Made by a program: the position numbers and the translations under genes
Notes under the pieces: model-generated
The model's input: the letters and a program-made list of their open reading frames with translations, nothing else
Database searches by the model: none
What the model was told of the DNA's origin: nothing
Assembly (NCBI GenBank): GCA_905236935.1
Contig: CAJOQL010000034.1
Coordinates: forward strand, 1 to 36,139
Direction of reading: 5' to 3'
Length of the DNA: 36,139 nucleotides
Source of the DNA: an uncultured Bacilli bacterium
GTDB lineage: Bacteria; Bacillota_I; Bacilli_A; RF39; UBA660
Shown here: piece by piece, positions 32,242-36,139 of the stretch
Layout: the number at the start of each line of letters is the position of its first letter
Position numbering within the stretch: the stretch's first letter is position 1

Positions 32242-33030
32242 TTAATTAGTTATTTTAGATAATACTTTTACTTTATTGTTACTATTTTTAGTTAAATCTT
32301 TAAGTTCTTCTAATTCTTTTTCAGATAGCATTTCTGCTGTATTAACATTTATAAATGGGACTTCTCTTTTACCATAATCTATAAAGCCATCATTCATATA
32401 TTCGTTAATTATATTGTCTTCTTTAGATACTATATGAGATACATATGGTTCTTCATTTTTATGTAATAATTCCATATATCTTTCTTTTTCATCAACTATA
32501 ATACCATTATTAATGATATGACTTACTCTTGATGATGCTTTTGTAATTACTTCTCTTGTAAATATTTTTTTGTTAGAAAAGCTATCTTCATTATTAATAA
32601 AATTAAGATTTTTTTGATAATCATTTATTAATTCAACTAAATCATTCATCTTTTTTCTATTATTTTTATATGGTTTAGAAATACCTATTGTAAATAAGAA
32701 TAGCGCTAATGAATTATATAATCCTAAAATTGGATTAGAAAAAAGGCTCATAATAATAAACATTATATTAGTTAAAAAATAAGCTTTAATTCCTAAGTCA
32801 AAAATTAGATATTTCTGTAACCTTAAAGTATTTTTTAAATTATATTTATTGGCTTTTAAGATTTGTTCTTTCATCTTTTTAAGTAAAATCTTCTCTTGAG
32901 TAATAGTATAAGGAAGCAACTGAGTAGTGCCATCTGCATAATATACTAAGATAGTACTTTCTAAAGCATCGATATCGTATTTTAAAATAAAACTTTTCTT
33001 TTCAAATGAGTTTTGACTGTAGTCTTTCAT
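32242..33030 (-). CDS. Unknown two-helix membrane protein, paralogue A (262 aa)
   Basis: Paralogue of the next gene downstream. Shared features: an N-terminal domain with EK-(K/R)-x-(F/Y)-ILKY(D/E)ID, a (I/V)YYAD strand, LPYTI, LLKKMKEQI; two hydrophobic helices (about 75-95 and 98-117); a charged helix; and a C-terminal motif VPFINVNTAEMLSEKELEEL matching VPILNLNNISMLSMKDL in the partner. This copy has about 35 extra residues before the last motif. SD AAAGGA precedes the ATG, and a TATAAT is at 33064-33059 (minus). I do not know the function; the conserved short C-terminal motif may be a binding peptide. Confidence 0.8.
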   Translation of the reverse strand: MKDYSQNSFEKKSFILKYDIDALESTILVYYADGTTQLLPYTITQEKILLKKMKEQILKANKYNLKNTLRLQKYLIFDLGIKAYFLTNIMFIIMSLFSNPILGLYNSLALFLFTIGISKPYKNNRKKMNDLVELINDYQKNLNFINNEDSFSNKKIFTREVITKASSRVSHIINNGIIVDEKERYMELLHKNEEPYVSHIVSKEDNIINEYMNDGFIDYGKREVPFINVNTAEMLSEKELEELKDLTKNSNNKVKVLSKITN

Positions 33031-33058
33031 AATTATTATCCTTTCTTAATACCAAGTT

Positions 33059-33064
33059 ATTATA
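33059..33064 (-). promoter_or_regulatory. -10 box for the paralogue pair
   Basis: TATAAT on the minus strand about 30 nt before ATG 33030; transcription would start near 33052, just after the terminator of the upstream gene. Confidence 0.45.
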
Positions 33065-33086
33065 AGAAAAAAAGAAAAGAATAGCA

Positions 33087-33123
33087 AGAAAAAACGCTTA
33101 TATTATTCTTTTAACATAAGCGT
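33087..33123 (-). terminator. Terminator of the DUF308-like gene
   Basis: On the minus strand ACGCTTAT and ATAAGCGT form an 8-bp GC-containing stem followed by TTTTTT. The stem overlaps the end of the coding region. Confidence 0.85.
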
Positions 33124-33642
33124 AAATCTTTTCATAATCATAAGTGACATAATTGCATCAAATATTAGAGATATTCCTTCAAATCTAGTTATTAGGCTTG
33201 CTACTTCAATAGGATTTATTAATGCTATAATGCCAAGAGCTAATATTATAAATGATATTATAGTAAATACCCACCATAAATTATTTCTAGTAGTATATTT
33301 AAATAAATATCTAAGATTATTAATAGCACTTATAATTAACACAATACCTACTACAACGTTTATTGTTGCAACTAGCCATGTTGGTTTAAGAAAAGTATAT
33401 ATTCCTCCCCCAATACCAATTAAACTAATTAGAAAATATATTGTATCAATTCTTGATTTAATATCTTTATCTACAAAGAAATAAATTATATTAGATAAGC
33501 CAGCTACTACTAAGATGCCAGCAATTATTTTAGATGCAATATTTATACTTTCTAAAGGAAATATAACTAATACTAAACCAAATAGTATTAATGCAATATT
33601 AATTATTATTTTATCTTTAAAAAACTTTTTTATAAAATTCAT
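33103..33642 (-). CDS. HdeD/DUF308-like six-helix membrane protein
   Basis: This 179-aa protein has about six hydrophobic helices in pairs, with short loops and glycine-rich patterns (IALILFGLVLVIFP, IIAGILVVAGLSNIIYF, VVVGIVLIISAINNL, LALGIIALINP). It fits the HdeD/DUF308 family of short-repeat membrane proteins. HdeD acts in acid resistance in E. coli; the role in Firmicutes is unknown. The ATG at 33642 lies 9 nt after the stop of the upstream unknown gene, so the two form an operon. Confidence 0.7.
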   Translation of the reverse strand: MNFIKKFFKDKIIINIALILFGLVLVIFPLESINIASKIIAGILVVAGLSNIIYFFVDKDIKSRIDTIYFLISLIGIGGGIYTFLKPTWLVATINVVVGIVLIISAINNLRYLFKYTTRNNLWWVFTIISFIILALGIIALINPIEVASLITRFEGISLIFDAIMSLMIMKRFTLMLKE

Positions 33643-33651
33643 ATGCTTACT

Positions 33652-34008
33652 CTATCTAGTCATGCTATTATTTTTGTACTGATTAATATGATCGTTAATT
33701 ACCCTATAAGCAAATTCTTCTAAACCCAAGCCGTCGCCATATTTTTCCCACATTGGAAATATTCTTGTTTCAAATGCATTTAAACGGTAAGAAAACTCTA
33801 AAGAATCAGCAATAGATGTGTCTAATTCTACATTATCGTGTTCAACTTCTTGATAATATTTTTGAACTAAAGCAGCCTCCCTTTGAGCACTTGCAATTTT
33901 AAATATAGCAATTGGGCCTATTATTGTGTTCTTTCTTAAATATTCTAGCATTTCATAACTAAACTCTTTTGTGTCATATTCTTTTAGGCTTTCATTATTT
34001 TCATTCAT
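33652..34008 (-). CDS. Unknown soluble protein (118 aa)
   Basis: I do not recognise the family. This small acidic protein is probably all-helical, with the segments FSYEMLEYLRKNTIIG, IAIFKIASAQREAALVQKYYQEVEHD and LEFSYRLNAFETRIFPMWEKYGDGLGLEEFAYRVINDHI. No membrane or catalytic motif is visible. An AAGGAG-type SD precedes ATG 34008. It starts 33 nt after the uvrC stop without an obvious terminator between, so it may be co-transcribed with uvrC. The DUF308-like gene follows 9 nt later. Confidence 0.75.
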   Translation of the reverse strand: MNENNESLKEYDTKEFSYEMLEYLRKNTIIGPIAIFKIASAQREAALVQKYYQEVEHDNVELDTSIADSLEFSYRLNAFETRIFPMWEKYGDGLGLEEFAYRVINDHINQYKNNSMTR

Positions 34009-34041
34009 GTTATCAACTCCTTATATTATTAATTATATCAT

Positions 34042-35799
34042 TTACTTGCGTTCTTGTAAATATTTGTAAAGTTCAGTAGCAACGTTTTCTGGTAATATTA
34101 CTTTTAATTCATCTATGCTTGCTTCACTCATTTTTTTCACGCTACCAAATTTTTTGATAAGTTCTTTTCTTCTTTTTTCACCAATTCCTTCTATTCCATC
34201 TAAAACGCTTTGAATTGATCCTTTACTTCTAATTTGTCTGTGATAATTTATTGTAAATCTGTGTACTTCATCTTGCATTCTAGTTAAATAATGAAATAAA
34301 TTGCTTGTTTTATCAATTGGGTATATTTCTAAGGTATCACCATCTAGCAAATCATTAGTTCGGTGCTTATCGTTTTTGACTAAACCACATACTTTTATAT
34401 TTAAATTTAGTTCTTCTAATACTTCTTTAGCGGCATGAACTTGGGATGTGCCTCCATCAACTAGAATTAAATCAGGAGCATCATTATCTATAAGAGCATG
34501 ATAACTTCTACGATAAATAACTTCTTTCATAGTATGATAATCATCATTTTGATCAGTATGTACCTTATATTTACGATATTTACTTTTATCTGGCATACCA
34601 TCAATATATACTACCATACCAGAAACAGCAAAAGTTCCAAAAAGATGTGCATTATCAAAAACATCAATTCTTTTAATACCAATGCCAAGAAGGTTAGCTA
34701 GTTCTTCATTAGCACCGTGACTTCTTTCTAGTTTTTGCTCAATTCTTTTAAAGTTATTATTTAAGCTAATTTCAGCGTTTTCATAAGCCATTTTAAGTAG
34801 CTTATATTTAGGCCCTCTTGTAATTTTAATAAAGTTAGTACTAATTAAATCTTTTAAAACTGATTCATCTATTTCATCTGGAATTATAATACTTTTTGGA
34901 ATTTCACGTTTTTGATAAAAAATAGCAATATATGATTCAATCTCACTTAAATAATTATCAGTTACAGGTGTTATTTCATTATGTTCACCAATTAGTTTAC
35001 CATTACGGATAAATAATATTTCAATTGAAATAAAGCCATTAATAAAGGCATAATTTATGACATCTATGTTTTCTTTAACATCTATTTCAACTTTTTGTTT
35101 TTCTAGTACAACAGTCATGTAGTCGAGCTCATTTTTAAGTTCAAGAGCCATTTCATAATTCATATTTTCTGAATAGTATTCAATTTTTTCTTTAAGCTTA
35201 TTTTTGATTACATCTTCATTACCTCTTAAAAATGATAATATTTCATCTTCAATTTTAAGAATTTCATCTTCCCTTATTTGTTTAGTACAATAACCTAAAC
35301 ATTCATGAATATGATAATATAAGCATACTTCTTTAGGAAGACCTTCACATTTTTTTAATGGGTATAATCTATTTATTAAAGACACAATTCTTCTAGCAGC
35401 ATATGCATTTACATAGGGTCCAAAAAGAATTTTATCTTTATGTTTTTTAATTTTTAAATACCTAACTACTTTTAAACTAGGATAAGGCTTTCTAGTATAT
35501 TCGATATAAGGATAACTTTTATCATCTTTAAGTAAAATATTATATTTAGGATTATATTTTTTGATTAAATTTATTTCTAAAATAAATGATTCTAATTCAG
35601 TATTTGTAACAATATATTTAAAGTATGCGATGTTTTCAATCATCATCTGAGTTTTACCAGTGTGAGTTCCACGAAAATAAGAACTTAATCTTCTTTTTAA
35701 GTTTTTGGCTTTACCAACATAAATTATAATATCATTTTTATCATACATTTGGTATGAACCAGGTTTTTCTGGCACTAATTTTAACTCTTCTTTAAACAT
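34042..35799 (-). CDS. uvrC: Excinuclease ABC subunit C (UvrC)
   Basis: UvrC makes both incisions in nucleotide excision repair. The 585-aa protein has an N-terminal GIY-YIG nuclease (PGSYQMYD...IIYVGKAKNLKRRLSSYFRG), with the first motif GSY rather than GIY but YVG and the Arg present. A central Cys-containing region (CLYYHIHECLGYC) follows, then a UVR/UvrB-binding helix pair at about residues 200-230 (NYEMALELKNEL), the RNase H-like nuclease (DVFDNAHLFGTFAVSGMVVY, LILVDGGTSQVHAA) and C-terminal helix-hairpin-helix repeats (LDGIEGIGEKRRKELIKKFGS). I chose ATG 35799; the in-frame GTG 35808 would be at about +1 of the transcript. No SD is visible and a TATACT lies just upstream, so the leader is very short. 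Confidence 0.96.
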   Translation of the reverse strand: MFKEELKLVPEKPGSYQMYDKNDIIIYVGKAKNLKRRLSSYFRGTHTGKTQMMIENIAYFKYIVTNTELESFILEINLIKKYNPKYNILLKDDKSYPYIEYTRKPYPSLKVVRYLKIKKHKDKILFGPYVNAYAARRIVSLINRLYPLKKCEGLPKEVCLYYHIHECLGYCTKQIREDEILKIEDEILSFLRGNEDVIKNKLKEKIEYYSENMNYEMALELKNELDYMTVVLEKQKVEIDVKENIDVINYAFINGFISIEILFIRNGKLIGEHNEITPVTDNYLSEIESYIAIFYQKREIPKSIIIPDEIDESVLKDLISTNFIKITRGPKYKLLKMAYENAEISLNNNFKRIEQKLERSHGANEELANLLGIGIKRIDVFDNAHLFGTFAVSGMVVYIDGMPDKSKYRKYKVHTDQNDDYHTMKEVIYRRSYHALIDNDAPDLILVDGGTSQVHAAKEVLEELNLNIKVCGLVKNDKHRTNDLLDGDTLEIYPIDKTSNLFHYLTRMQDEVHRFTINYHRQIRSKGSIQSVLDGIEGIGEKRRKELIKKFGSVKKMSEASIDELKVILPENVATELYKYLQERK

Positions 35800-35815
35800 A
35801 TTAATCACAATATAT

Positions 35816-35821
35816 AGTATA
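35816..35821 (-). promoter_or_regulatory. -10 box of uvrC, very short leader
   Basis: TATACT on the minus strand; expected start near 35809, about 10 nt before ATG 35799 with no SD in between. Confidence 0.5.
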
Positions 35822-35836
35822 CACTATTTTATATTA

Positions 35837-35876
35837 AATAAAAACCAGAGAATTTATTTTAGGTTACTCTCTAGTT
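35837..35876 (-). terminator. Terminator of the partial gene at the window end
   Basis: On the minus strand AACTAGAGA and TCTCTGGTT pair over 9 positions (one mismatch), followed by TTTATTT. It separates the Rpn-like gene from the uvrC promoter. Confidence 0.65.
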
Positions 35877-35907
35877 TAATTAATTAAGAAATAATTATTT
35901 TCAGCTA

Positions 35908-36139
35908 TTATTTACACTCTGATGATATTATCTCTAGTTCTTTGGAAGTTAAACCAGTTGCTTTCAAAATATTTTCCATGCTAATTCCTAGTTTTAATAA
36001 ATTTTTAGCAATTTGAATTGTTTTATCTCTTGCGCCTTCCATGCGATAATATTCTTCATCTTGTTTTCTTAATTCTTCATCACTTAAAAATAAGTCTATC
36101 TTTTCTATTCCCGCTACTCGCTTTGATTCTTCAATTATA
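35908..36139 (-). CDS. C-terminus of a probable Rpn/PD-(D/E)XK family protein (partial)
   Basis: The minus strand is open from the window edge to a TAA at 35908-35910, encoding 76 residues. The sequence (LSDEELRKQDEEYYRMEGAR, then IQIAKNLLKLGISMENILKATGLTSKELEII) has the helical tail and final HTH-like 'LKxGxSxExIxxxTGLSxEEI' pattern typical of the Rpn / PDDEXK_2 family of recombination-promoting nucleases and transposase-like proteins in gut Firmicutes. The catalytic N-terminal domain is outside the window, so activity cannot be judged. A terminator follows. Confidence 0.7.
   Translation of the reverse strand, partial: IIEESKRVAGIEKIDLFLSDEELRKQDEEYYRMEGARDKTIQIAKNLLKLGISMENILKATGLTSKELEIISSECK

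Noticed and set aside
1..36139. Reading TGA as Trp (mycoplasma code)
   Set aside because: TGA ends relA, the first HerA-operon gene, the condensation-like gene and the partial first gene at sensible places; Trp is encoded by TGG.

Overview
The window is a very AT-rich stretch of chromosome from a low-GC Firmicute. Its gene order resembles the Bacillus chromosome: dnaG-rpoD-trmK, a 6S RNA beside tcdA and rarA, and comN-relA-dtd. Proteins are lysine-, asparagine- and isoleucine-rich. TGA is a true stop (for example relA/dtd share ATGA), so the mycoplasma code does not apply. A SpoIIM-like protein, a ComN-like regulator and a TIGR04086/YrzE-like membrane protein point to class Bacilli. My inference is an uncultured, genome-reduced, gut-type lineage (RF39-like); no rRNA is present to prove it.

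Layout. Positions 1-5,900 hold the tail of an unknown gene, a stand-alone condensation-domain-like acyltransferase and a MacB-type ABC exporter whose permease has a very long coiled-coil ectodomain. Positions 6,350-8,980 hold a P-type Ca2+ ATPase. Positions 9,360-12,840 are the macromolecular-synthesis operon dnaG-rpoD-trmK with 1-nt TAATG overlaps, followed by a membrane-anchored NlpC/P60 peptidase. Positions 14,290-18,280 hold a 37-aa membrane protein not listed among long ORFs, a SpoIIM-like protein, a Fic-fold protein lacking the catalytic His, a decayed gap, mnmA and an HTH regulator. After a 640-nt gene-poor gap come, on the minus strand, zupT, a dCMP deaminase and xerD, with a 39-aa Asn-rich ORF antisense to the xerD 3' end, then rarA (+), tcdA (-) and a 6S RNA (-).

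Positions 23,670-27,690 are the least explained part: a coiled-coil membrane protein with a decayed duplicate of its N-terminus, and a three-gene operon of two unknown helical proteins plus a HerA-type hexameric ATPase. Positions 27,850-31,460 hold an IMPACT-domain protein, a TIGR04086 protein, and comN-relA-dtd, in which RelA has lost most of its hydrolase metal ligands. Positions 31,540-35,800 hold two tandem paralogous membrane proteins, a DUF308-like protein, an unknown protein and uvrC. The window ends in the C-terminus of a probable Rpn/PD-(D/E)XK family protein.

Two themes cross the window. Transcription units are compact, with hairpin terminators sometimes overlapping stop codons. Several genes (mnmA, zupT, the IMPACT gene, uvrC) have a good -10 box only about 5-17 nt before the start codon and no Shine-Dalgarno, suggesting leaderless or near-leaderless mRNAs beside ordinary SD-led genes. 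The strongest candidates for new biology are the HerA operon, the hydrolase-dead RelA and the His-less Fic protein.
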